From the NCBI RefSeq assembly GCF_014698065.1, contig NZ_JACJSI010000020.1, positions 35,626 through 99,625 of the forward strand: DNA of 64,000 nt, in the 5' to 3' direction. Below are positions 53,312 to 62,929 of this stretch, piece after piece (positions within the stretch are counted from its first letter, which is position 1; the number at the start of each line of letters is the position of its first letter). Source of the DNA: Nostoc flagelliforme FACHB-838 (lineage in GTDB: Bacteria > Cyanobacteriota > Cyanobacteriia > Cyanobacteriales > Nostocaceae). The notes beneath the pieces are model-generated. The model worked only from the letters and a program-made list of their open reading frames with translations. It ran no database searches and had not been told where the DNA came from. A program made the translations under genes and the position numbers.

Positions 53312-53447
53312 GATCCCCCTAAATCCCCCTTAAGAAGGGGGACTTTAAGAAGTTTTCTCAGTTTTTTGAGATTCGCCTAAATCCCTCTTAAGAAGGAGGA
53401 CTTTAATTCCGGTTCCCCCGTTTTTTAAGGGGGGTTAGGGGGGATCA
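53312..53447. repeat. Dispersed palindromic repeats (CCCCCTAAATCCCCCTTAAG type)
   Basis: Several copies of a motif built from CCCCCTTAAG and CTTAAGGGGG with short spacers lie on both sides of the DUF559 gene. Others occur at 53875-54040 and, degraded, at 57155-57215. Confidence 0.75.
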
Positions 53448-53811
53448 TCTGCTGTATCTGGTTACACACACTATCAAAGTGATTTAAAACTTGACTATTT
53501 GTAAACCTAATAATCTTTAAACCATAGCCTTCCAAAATGTTTGTTCTCTCCAGATCGTAATCTTGACCTTCATCTGTAAAATGGCTATCCCCATCAATTT
53601 CAATCACTGTTTGTAAAGTAGGACAGTAGAAATCAACTATGAAATGATTAATCGGTCGTTGTCTTAAAACCCGATATTGAAAATTTCTCAAATATTCATC
53701 CCATAGCTTTTTTTCTGCTGGGGTCATATTTTTACGAAGTTCTTTCGCTCTTTCTACAAGCTTTGGATTGTAAGGTAAATGGTGATTGCTGCTATTGAGT
53801 TTGTTTGTCAT
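53425..53811 (-). CDS. DUF559 (VSR-like) endonuclease-fold protein
   Basis: This 128-aa protein of the DUF559 family is related to very short patch repair endonucleases and other PD-(D/E)XK proteins. It shows RAKELRKNMTPAEKKLWDEYLRN, RPINHFIVDFYCPTLQTVIEIDGDSHF and RTNILEGYGLKIIRFTNSQVLNHFDSV. The catalytic residues are the D of VDFY and the E-x-D of VIEIDG. The last six codons (PPNPP) lie in the adjacent GGGGGATC-type palindrome repeat, so the natural C-terminus may have been replaced when the repeat landed there. Confidence 0.85.
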   Translation of the reverse strand: MTNKLNSSNHHLPYNPKLVERAKELRKNMTPAEKKLWDEYLRNFQYRVLRQRPINHFIVDFYCPTLQTVIEIDGDSHFTDEGQDYDLERTNILEGYGLKIIRFTNSQVLNHFDSVCNQIQQMIPPNPP

Positions 53812-53874
53812 ATTTTCTAGTGTTTATACCCCCTACCCAATACTGCGTGGGTTTTGGTGCATAGTCATTCGAGA

Positions 53875-54040
53875 TACCCCCTAACCCCCCTTAAAAAAAG
53901 GGGGAACCGGAGTTAAAGTCCCCTTTTTTAAGGCAATAAATATGGTTCAGTTAACGTTTAGATCCCCCCTAACCCCCCTTAAAAAAGGGGGGAATCGGAG
54001 TCAAAGTCCCCCTTTTTAAGGGGGATTTAGGGGGATCTCA
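53875..54040. repeat. Palindromic repeat cluster (CCCCCTAACCCCCCTTAAAAAAGGGG)
   Basis: Three or more related units lie in tandem or inverted order here, with arms of C-runs and G-runs around TTAA cores. They lie between the DUF559 gene and the 158-aa gene and can fold into long hairpins. Confidence 0.75.
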
Positions 54041-54079
54041 AAGTATTAGCTACATCACTAAAGGCTTTTTTAAAAGCCT

Positions 54080-54556
54080 TTAAGAATCGACAGCAGCTTT
54101 AACCGATTTACTTTTAATAGCTTTAAACCGTTCACCCAACTGTTGAGCAATAGTTTTTAACCCTGGAGTTTTCTTAGCAGCTGTCTTGACGTAATCATAA
54201 ACTGTCAAACTGCTACCCATTGCTTCGCTACCGACTGCCATTAGGGTATCATCTACCTGTTCTGTCAGTTGTTGCAGTTTAATCAACAGTTCGGTGAGGT
54301 TAGCAGCTAGTTGGTAATCCCGCACAAATTCATCTAAATCAAAACTGGCTGGCAAAATATCTCGGTTAGATTGGGCAGCAATCAGGCTATTGTTGACAAA
54401 AGCTAGTCTTTTATCACCCATCTTAAATAAGTTGCGTCGTTCTTCTGCACTCAGGGTAACAAGAAAAGGTAACTTTGCTTCAATCGTCGCAAAGGCTGCT
54501 TTAATTTCTTGGATATCTGCTGCGGAAAGGAAGGCGGTAATGTTTTGATATGCCAT
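54080..54556 (-). CDS. Hypothetical helical protein, 158 aa
   Basis: Not recognised by name. The sequence MAYQNITAFLSAADIQEIKAAFATIEAKLPFLVTLSAEERRNLFKMGDKRLAFVNN and LPASFDLDEFVRDYQLAANLTELLIKLQQLTEQVDDTLMAVGSEAMGSSLTVYDYVKTAAKKTPGLKTIAQQL is well-formed and amphipathic. It has the general look of cyanobacterial accessory proteins found with efflux or stress genes. It is soluble and lacks membrane segments. It follows the remains of the RND operon on the same strand but is preceded by its own ATG. Function unknown. Confidence 0.7.
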   Translation of the reverse strand: MAYQNITAFLSAADIQEIKAAFATIEAKLPFLVTLSAEERRNLFKMGDKRLAFVNNSLIAAQSNRDILPASFDLDEFVRDYQLAANLTELLIKLQQLTEQVDDTLMAVGSEAMGSSLTVYDYVKTAAKKTPGLKTIAQQLGERFKAIKSKSVKAAVDS

Positions 54557-54674
54557 TGGATATTTACTCCGGTGAATGTGTTTGTTATGATTCCCACCGA
54601 TAAATGCGATCGCACAGTATTTAAGGAAGGGGGAGTAGGGAAATTAACCTCCCTGGTATACACATAAGTCGAAG

Positions 54675-54968
54675 ACACTTCTACTAATCCAGCTAGCGAT
54701 CGCCTTGCGAACATCATTGGTGGCGCGATCGCTATCTGTACCCAAAATAAAATTGATTGTTGTCTTAGAATTTCCATCGCTGACGGTGGAAATCATGTAA
54801 TCGATATTCCCAACCCCGCGACGGCATCTTCAATTTTTTCGTGACTTGGGATTCTAGTTCAGCTAGCCCTGCGCCTGGTTGAGTAACTTTGATTAAAACT
54901 GTTGGGACATCTATATTATTTAGATTATTTGGATTAATATCAATCCCCAAATTCCCTATTTCCTTCAA
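54675..54968 (-). pseudogene. Truncated, frameshifted RND (AcrB/HAE1) pump gene fragment
   Basis: Right after the adaptor gene (TTG at 54968 overlaps its stop) the sequence encodes LGIDINPNNLNNIDVPTVLIKVTQPGAGLAELESQVTKK, the first periplasmic segment of an RND pump. At a poly-A tract a one-base loss shifts the frame. The expected KIEDAVAGLG follows in frame 2, then another loss, then ISTVSDGNSKTTINFILGTDSDRATNDVRKAIA in the third frame. About 100 residues are recognisable of the usual ~1050. The first membrane helix and the rest of the pump are gone. Confidence 0.85.
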
Positions 54969-56422
54969 CTTGCAACTCGTACTTTGTCGCCATCTTTGAG
55001 GTATCCTGCACCATCAACGACGACGCGATCGCCTAACTGTAACCCACTCTTGATTTCCACTGTGTCGCCATTACCAGGATCTCCTAACTCTACTTTTTGG
55101 CTGCGGACTGTATTTTCAGCCGATAAGGTGAATACAATTACACTTGCATCTGCTTGGGATTGCACTGCTTTTTGTGGCACTACCATCCTCATCTCTGAGT
55201 TAGTAGTAATTGCAGCGTTAGCAAACATCCCTGGTTTAAATAAAGTTGTTGGCGGTAAGTCAATTTTGACTGTCGCCTCACGCCTTTGATCGTTGACTTG
55301 TGGTTGTATATCTTTGACTCGTCCTTGCGATCGCACACGGCGATCGACATCTGATGTAATTTGCACAGATGCACCAATTTTCACTTGATTGAGTTGAATT
55401 TCGGGCACCTTCGCCTGAAGTTCGAGTTTGTTATCTCGGATAATCGAAAATAGCTTTTGTGTGCCACCAATTACAGTACCCATCTGGGTTTGCGGTGGCA
55501 CACCAGTGACATCACCGACTCTGGCCAGTTTTTCTGCGATCGTTCCAGAAACAGGGGCACGCACTACAGTTTGTCCCAACTGAGTTTGTAGTTGTTGCAC
55601 CTTCGCAGCACTACTGCGGACATCAGCTTTGGCTTTATTGATGATCGCTTGGGCGTTAACAATATTGGCTTGGGCGTTAACAATATTGGCCTGGGCACTA
55701 CGCACATTTTCTTGGGATAGGTTGACAACTTCGATGGCAGTTTTCACAGCATAAGAACGAGTATCGAGTTCTTGCTTACTAATAGTTCTAGAGTCGGCGA
55801 GTTGTTGATAACGCTGATAATTTTTGGCTGCTTCCTCTAGCCTTGCTTTAGCTTGAGCTAAATCTGCTTGTTTTTGCTGAACTATTGCTTTATTTGATGC
55901 TAAATCCGCCTGCCTTAATGCCAAATCCGCTTCTTTGGATTCCACATCTGCCTGTTTAGATTCCACATCTGCTTTTGCTTGGCTAATTTGGTTTTGCAGT
56001 ATGGAACCATTTAACACCGCCAACACTTGACCTTTTTTGACAAAAGCTCCTTCTTTCACATTTTCGGAGATACTTTTGATTTGTAAGCCGTTTGTCTGTG
56101 GTAACACTGGAATTAAATCACGCGCTGCTACAGTTCCAGTAGTTTTAAGAGTACGGACAACAGGGGCAGTCTCTACTGTGGCGATGGTGACTGTCATCAC
56201 TGGGTTAACTTTTTTATCCGCTACCGCGCTTTGTTGACGGGATGTGAAACGACTTAATACCCCCATGCCACCAACAGTGATCGCAATTCCTAAACCAGCG
56301 CCCAAGAATAATGGTTTCAACCATACCCTGGTTGGTTTTTGATCTGATTTGCTCGAAACGCTAGCATCTTCATAGGTTAAAGCTTCTTTCACCTCTACTT
56401 CTGAAACACTTTCGTCGTTCAC
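54965..56422 (-). CDS. RND efflux system periplasmic adaptor (membrane fusion protein)
   Basis: This 485-aa HlyD/AcrA-type adaptor has a cytoplasmic start (VKEALTYEDASVSSKSDQ) and a single membrane anchor near residues 35-55. Lipoyl halves (KGQVLAVLNGS; VVRAPVSGTIAEKLARVGDV) flank a long coiled-coil hairpin rich in repeats (ADVESKQADVESKEADLALRQADLASN). Beta-barrel and membrane-proximal domains follow, ending GLQLGDRVVVDGAGYLKDGDKVRVAS. The cognate RND pump directly downstream is a pseudogene, so the adaptor is orphaned or serves another pump. Confidence 0.93.
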   Translation of the reverse strand: MNDESVSEVEVKEALTYEDASVSSKSDQKPTRVWLKPLFLGAGLGIAITVGGMGVLSRFTSRQQSAVADKKVNPVMTVTIATVETAPVVRTLKTTGTVAARDLIPVLPQTNGLQIKSISENVKEGAFVKKGQVLAVLNGSILQNQISQAKADVESKQADVESKEADLALRQADLASNKAIVQQKQADLAQAKARLEEAAKNYQRYQQLADSRTISKQELDTRSYAVKTAIEVVNLSQENVRSAQANIVNAQANIVNAQAIINKAKADVRSSAAKVQQLQTQLGQTVVRAPVSGTIAEKLARVGDVTGVPPQTQMGTVIGGTQKLFSIIRDNKLELQAKVPEIQLNQVKIGASVQITSDVDRRVRSQGRVKDIQPQVNDQRREATVKIDLPPTTLFKPGMFANAAITTNSEMRMVVPQKAVQSQADASVIVFTLSAENTVRSQKVELGDPGNGDTVEIKSGLQLGDRVVVDGAGYLKDGDKVRVAS

Positions 56423-56809
56423 AGTCGCACCTCCACTTTCTGTCTATACATCCCAATCTGGCTATTTTCTTAAAAAAACTTGAAGTTTATTTACTTCATC
56501 TCAACTATGACGTATTTCATAGTAAATGCCCTTCAGATACGTTAGTATCTAATGAAACTCTTAAGCAACGAGTAATTACTAAGAAAATTTCTTAAAAATA
56601 TTTATTATGATAAAAAAAATTATTTTATCTCATCTAGCTGCTTTAGGTCACATATAATCTGTATTTAGATCACTGCCAATCAAGCATTAGATATGAAAAA
56701 CTGATAAAACTAATCTAGATTTATCTAATTAAAATTTGAAAGCAAGTGTATTTTAATATACAAAAACTTTGTCTCTTTACGCAACATAATAATTCCTCTC
56801 AAACCTAAC
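56423..56809. other. AT-rich intergenic region upstream of the adaptor gene
   Basis: No gene is seen. A palindrome-poor AT-rich stretch probably holds the adaptor promoter. Confidence 0.4.
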
Positions 56810-56988
56810 GGCACTAAGTTAAGACACACCCCTTGCCCTGGCTGCTTCCTAGCCTTCAAGCTTTTAACCGATCCTGCGAGATTTCGCCTTAAGTGATTTG
56901 ATCAGAGGCAGCAGCCCTCTCGGAATATATTCCCAGCCTAAAAAGTGGAAACGAGGCAACACAAGACTTTGGGCTTATCTTAGTGCCA
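56810..56988. repeat. MITE-like or structured element with terminal inverted repeats GGCACTAAG
   Basis: GGCACTAAGTTAAG at 56810 faces CTTATCTTAGTGCC ending at 56988: 14-bp inverted ends with one mismatch, enclosing about 150 bases. The 8-mer ATTCCTCT occurs both right of the element (56989) and about 14 bases before its left end. That could be an imperfect target duplication if the true end lies farther out. No ORF fills it. It could alternatively be a 6S- or SRP-like RNA, but I found no diagnostic motif. Confidence 0.5.
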
Positions 56989-57337
56989 TTCCTCTAAAGC
57001 TTTTGTCTTGCCTGAGAAAGCCATCCACATTTAATCCAGGTATAGGTCAAGCTAGCGTCTACAGCTACACGTGAGTTACAAAAGAGCAAACTCCATTGCG
57101 CTAATTCCAGTCAGAGGTTGTTTAAAAAGTCTAGCGGTGTATCAATATCCTCCAAACAACCCTAAAAAAGGGGGAATAACCTTCTCAAAGTCCTCCTTTT
57201 TTAGGAGAATCTAGAGTTTTGAATACCTCCGCCACCACTTTTCAAACATCTTCCAAGGCTAGCCCTGATTATGGAATTTTGAAATTCATCAATCAATAAA
57301 ATCGATAAATAATTGGTATTTACCAGAGTAAACAGAT
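56989..57337. other. Intergenic region before the HD-domain gene
   Basis: No gene is seen. A degraded palindromic repeat (CCTAAAAAAGGGGG / CCTCCTTTTTTAGG) lies at 57155-57215. Confidence 0.4.
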
Positions 57338-58219
57338 ATGTTCAATGCCACTGAAATCTTAATTGATGCCTTTGTAAATGAAATTCGAGAAGGCTACCGT
57401 CGTACTTATGGCTGCTTCAAAAATGATTATCAGGATATTATCGCCTGGGCTGGTAACATGGCCTTGGAAAACATTGCCAATAGTGACGCTCTTTATCACA
57501 ATGTTGAGCATACCGTCTTAGTCACCCTAGTGGGACAAGAAATCTTACGTGGTAAACACATTAGGGAAGGCGGTGTTTCTAGTGAAGATTGGTTGCATTG
57601 TATAATTTCCTTAGTGAGTCATGATATTGGCTACGTTAAGGGAGTTTGCCGACAAGACCGAGAAGGAGCAGGCTTATACTCCACAGGTAAAAATGGGAAA
57701 ATGATTTCTGTCGCTCCTGGGGCTTCTGATGCCAGCCTAACGCCATATCATGTTGATAGAGCCAAACTTTTTATTGATGAGCGTTTTGGAGGTCACAAGT
57801 TAATAGATGCTGAGGCAATTAAAAGCAATATTGAATTGACTCGATTTCCCGTACCTGCGGCAGAAGATCATCAAGATACAAAGTGCTTTGCAGGGTTAGT
57901 ACGTGCTGCTGATTTGATTGGTCAACTAAGCGACCCACGTTACCTAAAGAAAATTACTTCTTTATTTTACGAGTTTGAAGAAACTGGTGTAAATAAGGTT
58001 TTGGGCTATAAAACCCCTGCCGATTTACGCAATAACTACGCTAAGTTTTATTGGAATGGTGTATATCCCTATATCCAAGAAGGACTGCATTATCTATCAT
58101 TGACACAACAAGGAAAACAAATTCTCGCTAATCTCTACTCAAACGTGTTTGTTGTGGAACACGAAAAACAACAAGAAGAACAGCAACGGTATTTAGAGAA
58201 GTTGGGAGTTGCGAATTAG
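57338..58219 (+). CDS. HD-domain metal-dependent phosphohydrolase
   Basis: This 293-aa protein contains an HD-type metal site: His in HNVEHTVLVTLV, the HD pair in SLVSHDIGYVKG, and a distal Asp in VRAADLIGQLSD. It has no GGDEF, GAF or membrane segment. Family members hydrolyse nucleotide or cyclic nucleotide phosphates, and the exact substrate is not predictable. The N-terminus MFNATEILIDAFVNEIREGYRRTYGC looks like a small helical cap. A shared Nostocales repeat follows its stop. Confidence 0.82.
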   Translation: MFNATEILIDAFVNEIREGYRRTYGCFKNDYQDIIAWAGNMALENIANSDALYHNVEHTVLVTLVGQEILRGKHIREGGVSSEDWLHCIISLVSHDIGYVKGVCRQDREGAGLYSTGKNGKMISVAPGASDASLTPYHVDRAKLFIDERFGGHKLIDAEAIKSNIELTRFPVPAAEDHQDTKCFAGLVRAADLIGQLSDPRYLKKITSLFYEFEETGVNKVLGYKTPADLRNNYAKFYWNGVYPYIQEGLHYLSLTQQGKQILANLYSNVFVVEHEKQQEEQQRYLEKLGVAN

Positions 58220-58368
58220 AAGTTATTCAATTTTGGATTTTAGATTGTATCCTTCAGTCTAAAATCCAAAATTGACAGAGCTGGTAATTGAGAATTATTA
58301 ATGATGGATTATGAATTAAGATAAAAGCTTAATAACTCATAACTCATAACTTATAATCCCTAACTATT

Positions 58369-59484
58369 ATGGATTGGTGGCGACGACTTAAGAAAAATCC
58401 TTTGGCACGATTTGGGGCAATTTTGCTGTTAATTTTCTATATAGGAGTAATTGCAGCAGATTTCGTGGCTCCTTATGACCCCTATGCTTCACAGCCTAAT
58501 GGTTCACTGCTGCCACCAACTAAGATACACTGGGTTTCTCAGTCAGGGCAATTTACCGGGCCGTATATTTACCCGACAACTCAGGGAGATACGAATTTAG
58601 AAACAGGCGATCGCCAACTCATTGTAGACTCGACAAAGCCCTCACCCCTGCGTCTATTTGTCTCTGGGCCGGAATACCAATTGTTGCAGATGAGTTTGCC
58701 ATTACCTCCAAAATGGGATGAAGTCACAATCTTTTCAGGTATTCCCTTAAATTGGCATTTATTTGGCACAACAACTGGGGCAAAATTCAACATTTTAGGT
58801 ACTGATGACCAAGGCCGCGACCAATTTAGTCGCCTGCTGCATGGTGGTCGCATCAGTATGTTTATTGGCATTTTTGGCATTATTATTACCTATCCCCTCG
58901 GTTTGCTCATCGGGGGAATTTCTGGCTATTTCGGCGGTGTAACTGATAGTGTCATTATGCGCTTGGCAGAAGTACTAATGACTTTCCCTAGTATTTATCT
59001 TTTAGTGACTTTGGGAGCAGTATTACCACCTGGTTTAAGCAGTACCCAGCGCTTTTTGCTGATAGTGGTGATTACTTCGGTTATTAGCTGGGCTGGTTTA
59101 GCACGGGTCATTCGAGGACAGGTACTATCAATTAAAGAACGAGAATTTGTGCAAGCGGCACGCGCGATGGGCGGGAACCCAATTTATATCATCCTCCGCC
59201 ACGTTTTGCCACAAACGGCTAGTTATGTAATTATCTCTGCTACTCTGGCAATTCCCAGCTTTATTGGCGCAGAAGCGATACTGAGTCTTATCGGCTTGGG
59301 TATTCAACAACCAGATCCTTCTTGGGGAAATATGCTTTCTCTAGCTAGCAATGCTTCAATTTTGGTGTTGCAACCTTGGTTAATCTGGCCGCCGGCCGTG
59401 TTGATTATCCTCACAGTGCTAGCATTCAATTTACTTGGTGATGGGTTGAGAGATGCACTCGACCCCCGCAGTTTAAGAAGATAA
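58369..59484 (+). CDS. ABC transporter permease, DppC/OppC type
   Basis: This 371-aa permease of the peptide/nickel/opine class has an N-terminal helix (LARFGAILLLIFYIGVIAADFVAP). A long periplasmic insert of about 130 residues follows (PNGSLLPPTKIHWVSQ.., ILGTDDQGRDQFSRLLHGGRISM). The BPD domain carries the EAA loop EREFVQAARAMGGNPIYIILRHVLPQTASYVI. No binding protein, DppB partner or ATPase is adjacent, so its partners must be encoded elsewhere. Confidence 0.9.
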   Translation: MDWWRRLKKNPLARFGAILLLIFYIGVIAADFVAPYDPYASQPNGSLLPPTKIHWVSQSGQFTGPYIYPTTQGDTNLETGDRQLIVDSTKPSPLRLFVSGPEYQLLQMSLPLPPKWDEVTIFSGIPLNWHLFGTTTGAKFNILGTDDQGRDQFSRLLHGGRISMFIGIFGIIITYPLGLLIGGISGYFGGVTDSVIMRLAEVLMTFPSIYLLVTLGAVLPPGLSSTQRFLLIVVITSVISWAGLARVIRGQVLSIKEREFVQAARAMGGNPIYIILRHVLPQTASYVIISATLAIPSFIGAEAILSLIGLGIQQPDPSWGNMLSLASNASILVLQPWLIWPPAVLIILTVLAFNLLGDGLRDALDPRSLRR

Positions 59485-59624
59485 GCAATACGCAGTAAGT
59501 TAACACAGTTTTTATCGGTGTTAAAGGTACAACTATATCTACATACTAGAAGCGATCACACCAAGGGGTAAAGAAACCTTGAGCGATCGCTTCTCTTAGG
59601 AGCTAAATTTAAGTAAGTAGAGTT

Positions 59625-60194
59625 TTGGAGTTGATCATGCTTAAGCAACTCATCTTAGAAAACTGGAAAAGCTTTCGTTATGCCGAACTTCCACTTGACC
59701 CGTTGACAGTTATAATTGGTACAAATGCAAGTGGTAAATCTAATGTGGTTGAAGCTTTGGAAGTTTTACAAATAGCCTTTACAAGAGAGGATATTAAACC
59801 AGCTTTAATAATCGACAAATCAACAACGCTGGTACTTCCTTTAGCTGCTGTTATAGAAACAGGTAATCACATTGCACAGGCTAAAACAGCAAATTCAGAA
59901 AGTAAACGTATAGCAGCTCATAAATTTGCTGAAATCATAACTTATGCAGCTGATGAAACTACACCTTGGGCTAAGTTCCGTGAGCAAATTGTTCTTTGGG
60001 AGGAAGAAGGATTAAAAGAATTAGCAGCTGAATTCCCCAATCAAGCTGTAGAAACTAGCATTGTCATCTTGGGTTGGCACTATCACCAAAAGGGTTTCCA
60101 TGTAGAATTTTTGACTGATGATGACAAGCTAAAATCTCAGGAACCACCTCCGCCACAGCCACCTACGCGCCGTAGTAGCCGAACAAAAAGGTAA
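59625..60194 (+). CDS. Chimeric small ORF: AAA-ATPase N-terminus fused to an unrelated PIN-like C-terminal half
   Basis: The first ~55 residues (MLKQLILENWKSFRYAELPLDPLTVIIGTNASGKSNVVEALEVLQ) are the start of a RecF/SMC-like AAA ATPase with Walker A GTNASGKSN. No Walker B or signature follows. From about residue 62 the sequence (DKSTTLVLPLAAVIETGNHIAQAKTANSESKR.. WAKFREQIVLWEEEGLKELAAEFPNQAVETSIVILGWHYHQ) recalls a small accessory protein with a PIN-like segment. The 3' end is proline- and arginine-rich. This looks like a deletion fusion of two genes and is probably non-functional. Confidence 0.6.
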   Translation: MELIMLKQLILENWKSFRYAELPLDPLTVIIGTNASGKSNVVEALEVLQIAFTREDIKPALIIDKSTTLVLPLAAVIETGNHIAQAKTANSESKRIAAHKFAEIITYAADETTPWAKFREQIVLWEEEGLKELAAEFPNQAVETSIVILGWHYHQKGFHVEFLTDDDKLKSQEPPPPQPPTRRSSRTKR

Positions 60195-60280
60195 AATATC
60201 CTTGAGCGATCGCTATTCACCTTTCACATCACGTTATCATCGGATATTGTGGAATTTCCGTGCGTAACTCGATAGCATCT

Positions 60281-62875
60281 ATGACCGCCTCTCACTCTGA
60301 AACTCCATCTACCAAACCCGACGCGAGTACTTTTATTTCCGACCATCGACAGGTAGACCGCAGCAAGCTAAGTCAAATGTACCTGCACTATGTCGAAACG
60401 AAGGATAAATATCCTCACGCGGTATTGCTGTATCGGGTAGGAGATTTCTTTGAATGCTATTTCCAAGATGCCGTAAAACTAGCGCAAGAATTGGAATTAG
60501 TTCTCACTAGTAAGCAAGCTGGAGAACAAGGACGGGTGGCGATGTCTGGTGTTCCCCACCATGCTTGGGAACGCTACGCGACGATGCTAGTAGAAAAAGG
60601 CTACGCGGTGGTAATTTGCGACCAAGTAGAGGATGCTTCTGAAGCTGCTGGGAGATTGGTGCGGCGAGAAGTAACGCGCATTCTAACACCCGGCACTTTG
60701 CTAGAAGAGGGAATGCTCAAATCAAGCCGCAATAATTACTTAGCAGCAGTAGTCATTGCCGCACATCATTGGGGTTTAGCTTATGCAGACATCTCCACAG
60801 GGGAATTTCTTACTACTCAAGGTAGTGATTTAGAACATTTGACACAAGAATTAATGCGCTTGCAACCTTCAGAGGTGTTAGTTCCGACAAATGCGCCTGA
60901 TTTGGGTAGTTTGCTGCGTCCGGGAGAGACTTCGCCACATCTGCCGGAGTGTTTGCCACCATCATTTTGTTATAGTTTGCGATCGCAAGTACCATTTTCC
61001 CAAGGTGAAGCTAGACCTAGATTATTGCAGAAATTTAAGGTGCGATCGCTCGAAGGACTCGGTTGCGATCATCTTCCCCTCGCCGTCCGTGCAGCCGGTG
61101 GTCTTCTGGAATATCTGGAAGATACTCAAAAAGAAAACCCTGTCACCCTCCAGAGACTCCGCAGCTACACTGTCACCGACTACCTAATAGTTGACAATCA
61201 AACCCGCCGTAACTTAGAAATTACCCAAACCGTCCGGGATGGCACTTTTCACGGTTCCCTACTTTGGGCGTTAGATAAAACTAGTACAGCGATGGGTGGG
61301 CGTGCTTTGCGGCGGTGGTTGTTGCAACCGCTACTCGATATTAAAGGTATTCGGGCGCGGCAAGATACCATCCAAGAATTGATGGAAAATACGCCCCTGC
61401 GTCAAGATTTACGGCAGTTATTACGCCAAATTTATGACCTAGAACGCCTTACAGGAAGGGCGGGTTCTGGTACAGCGAATGCTAGAGATTTAGTGGCTTT
61501 AGCAGATTCCCTCTCACGCTTACCAGAATTATCCAACTTAGTAGTTGAGACGCGTTCTCCCTTCCTCAAAGCTTTGCAGAAAGTCCCAAGTGTGTTGGAA
61601 GAATTAGCACAGAAGTTACACGCGCATCTTGTAGAGTCGCCACCTATACTAATCAAAGAAGGCGGATTAATTCGTCCTAGTGTAAATCCCCTGTTGGATG
61701 AAAGAAAGGCGACCGTAGAAGCGGATCAACAATGGATTGCCAACTTGGAAGTTGATGAAAGAGCTAAGACAGGAATTTCGACACTGAAGGTAGGATTTAA
61801 CAAAACCTTTGGTTACTATATCAGTATTTCCCGCACCAAAGCTGATCAAGTACCCGCTCATTATATCCGTAAGCAAACCCTGACCAATGAGGAACGTTAC
61901 ATCACCCCAGATTTGAAGGAACGAGAAGCCCGGATTTTGACGGCGCGAGATGATTTAAATCAGTTAGAATATGAAATTTTTACGGCATTGCGGGAAGAAG
62001 TAGCACAAGAGGCGGAAGTAATTCGCAATCTGTCTCGTGCAGTGGCGGCGGCGGATGTGTTGTGTGGTTTAGCGGAGTTGGCGGTACATCAAGGTTACTG
62101 TCGTCCTGAGATGGCGCCTGGAAGGGAGATAAACATTGTTGATGGTCGTCATCCAGTGGTGGAACAGTCTTTACCTGCGGGGTTCTTTGTGCCGAATTCG
62201 ACACAATTAGGTCAAGAGTTATTAGCAGATGACCAAAAACAAATAACAAATGACAATCCCGATTTGATTATTCTTACTGGGCCAAACGCCAGTGGCAAAA
62301 GTTGTTATTTGCGTCAAGTGGGATTGATTCAGTTAATGGCGCAGATTGGTAGTTTTGTACCAGCTAGATTTGCCAGATTGGGAATATGCGATCGCATTTT
62401 CACCCGTGTCGGTGCAGTAGATGATTTAGCAACTGGTCAATCTACATTCATGGTGGAGATGAATGAAACCGCAAATATTCTCAACCATGCTACATCTAGG
62501 TCGCTGGTACTATTAGATGAAATTGGTCGTGGAACAGCAACATTTGATGGTCTTTCCATAGCTTGGGCGGTGGCAGAATATATAGCAGTGGATATTCGCT
62601 CACGTACAATTTTTGCCACGCATTATCATGAGTTAAATGAACTGGCTACCATCATACCGAATGTAGCTAACTATCAGGTGACAGTAAAAGAATTACCCGA
62701 CCAAATTATCTTTTTGCACCAAGTTCAACCAGGAGGTGCTGATAAGTCTTATGGAATTGAAGCCGGAAGATTGGCGGGTTTACCAGCCGTAGTTATTCAA
62801 CGGGCAAAACAAGTGATGGGGCAAATTGAAAAACACAGTAAAATTGCGATGGGGCTGCAAAATCTTGATGGATAA
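60281..62875 (+). CDS. mutS: DNA mismatch repair protein MutS
   Basis: MutS (864 aa from ATG 60281; an in-frame GTG at 60260 is possible) binds mismatches and starts repair. Features: mismatch-recognition motif VGDFFECY, connector and core domains, clamp region, and ATPase with P-loop [16 protein letters not shown], signature [19 protein letters not shown], Walker [17 protein letters not shown] and FATHYHEL. The C-terminal dimerisation tail ends [12 protein letters not shown]. No MutL is nearby. The gene is convergent with the cyclophilin gene. Confidence 0.97.
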   Translation: MTASHSETPSTKPDASTFISDHRQVDRSKLSQMYLHYVETKDKYPHAVLLYRVGDFFECYFQDAVKLAQELELVLTSKQAGEQGRVAMSGVPHHAWERYATMLVEKGYAVVICDQVEDASEAAGRLVRREVTRILTPGTLLEEGMLKSSRNNYLAAVVIAAHHWGLAYADISTGEFLTTQGSDLEHLTQELMRLQPSEVLVPTNAPDLGSLLRPGETSPHLPECLPPSFCYSLRSQVPFSQGEARPRLLQKFKVRSLEGLGCDHLPLAVRAAGGLLEYLEDTQKENPVTLQRLRSYTVTDYLIVDNQTRRNLEITQTVRDGTFHGSLLWALDKTSTAMGGRALRRWLLQPLLDIKGIRARQDTIQELMENTPLRQDLRQLLRQIYDLERLTGRAGSGTANARDLVALADSLSRLPELSNLVVETRSPFLKALQKVPSVLEELAQKLHAHLVESPPILIKEGGLIRPSVNPLLDERKATVEADQQWIANLEVDERAKTGISTLKVGFNKTFGYYISISRTKADQVPAHYIRKQTLTNEERYITPDLKEREARILTARDDLNQLEYEIFTALREEVAQEAEVIRNLSRAVAAADVLCGLAELAVHQGYCRPEMAPGREINIVDGRHPVVEQSLPAGFFVPNSTQLGQELLADDQKQITNDNPDLIILTGPNASGKSCYLRQVGLIQLMAQIGSFVPARFARLGICDRIFTRVGAVDDLATGQSTFMVEMNETANILNHATSRSLVLLDEIGRGTATFDGLSIAWAVAEYIAVDIRSRTIFATHYHELNELATIIPNVANYQVTVKELPDQIIFLHQVQPGGADKSYGIEAGRLAGLPAVVIQRAKQVMGQIEKHSKIAMGLQNLDG

Positions 62876-62881
62876 GCAAGT

Positions 62882-62921
62882 TCGCTTTGTAGTAAGGACT
62901 AAAGTCCTTACTACAAAGCGA
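62882..62921. terminator. Perfect 19-bp inverted repeat with 2-base loop
   Basis: The arm TCGCTTTGTAGTAAGGACT is followed by AA and then its exact reverse complement. It lies between convergent mutS and cyclophilin genes. The motif GTAGTAAGGACT is a known type of Nostocales dispersed palindrome. It probably ends both transcripts. Confidence 0.75.
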
Positions 62922-62929
62922 GGTGTTAA

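Noticed and set aside
53875..54040. CRISPR array or IS ends
   Set aside because: The repeats are palindromic G/C-run elements without regular spacers or transposase.
56810..56988. SRP (4.5S) RNA
   Set aside because: A GGAAGCAGCC-like string occurs on the minus strand, but the paired GGUCAGG side and GGAAG-AAGCAG asymmetric loop are missing.
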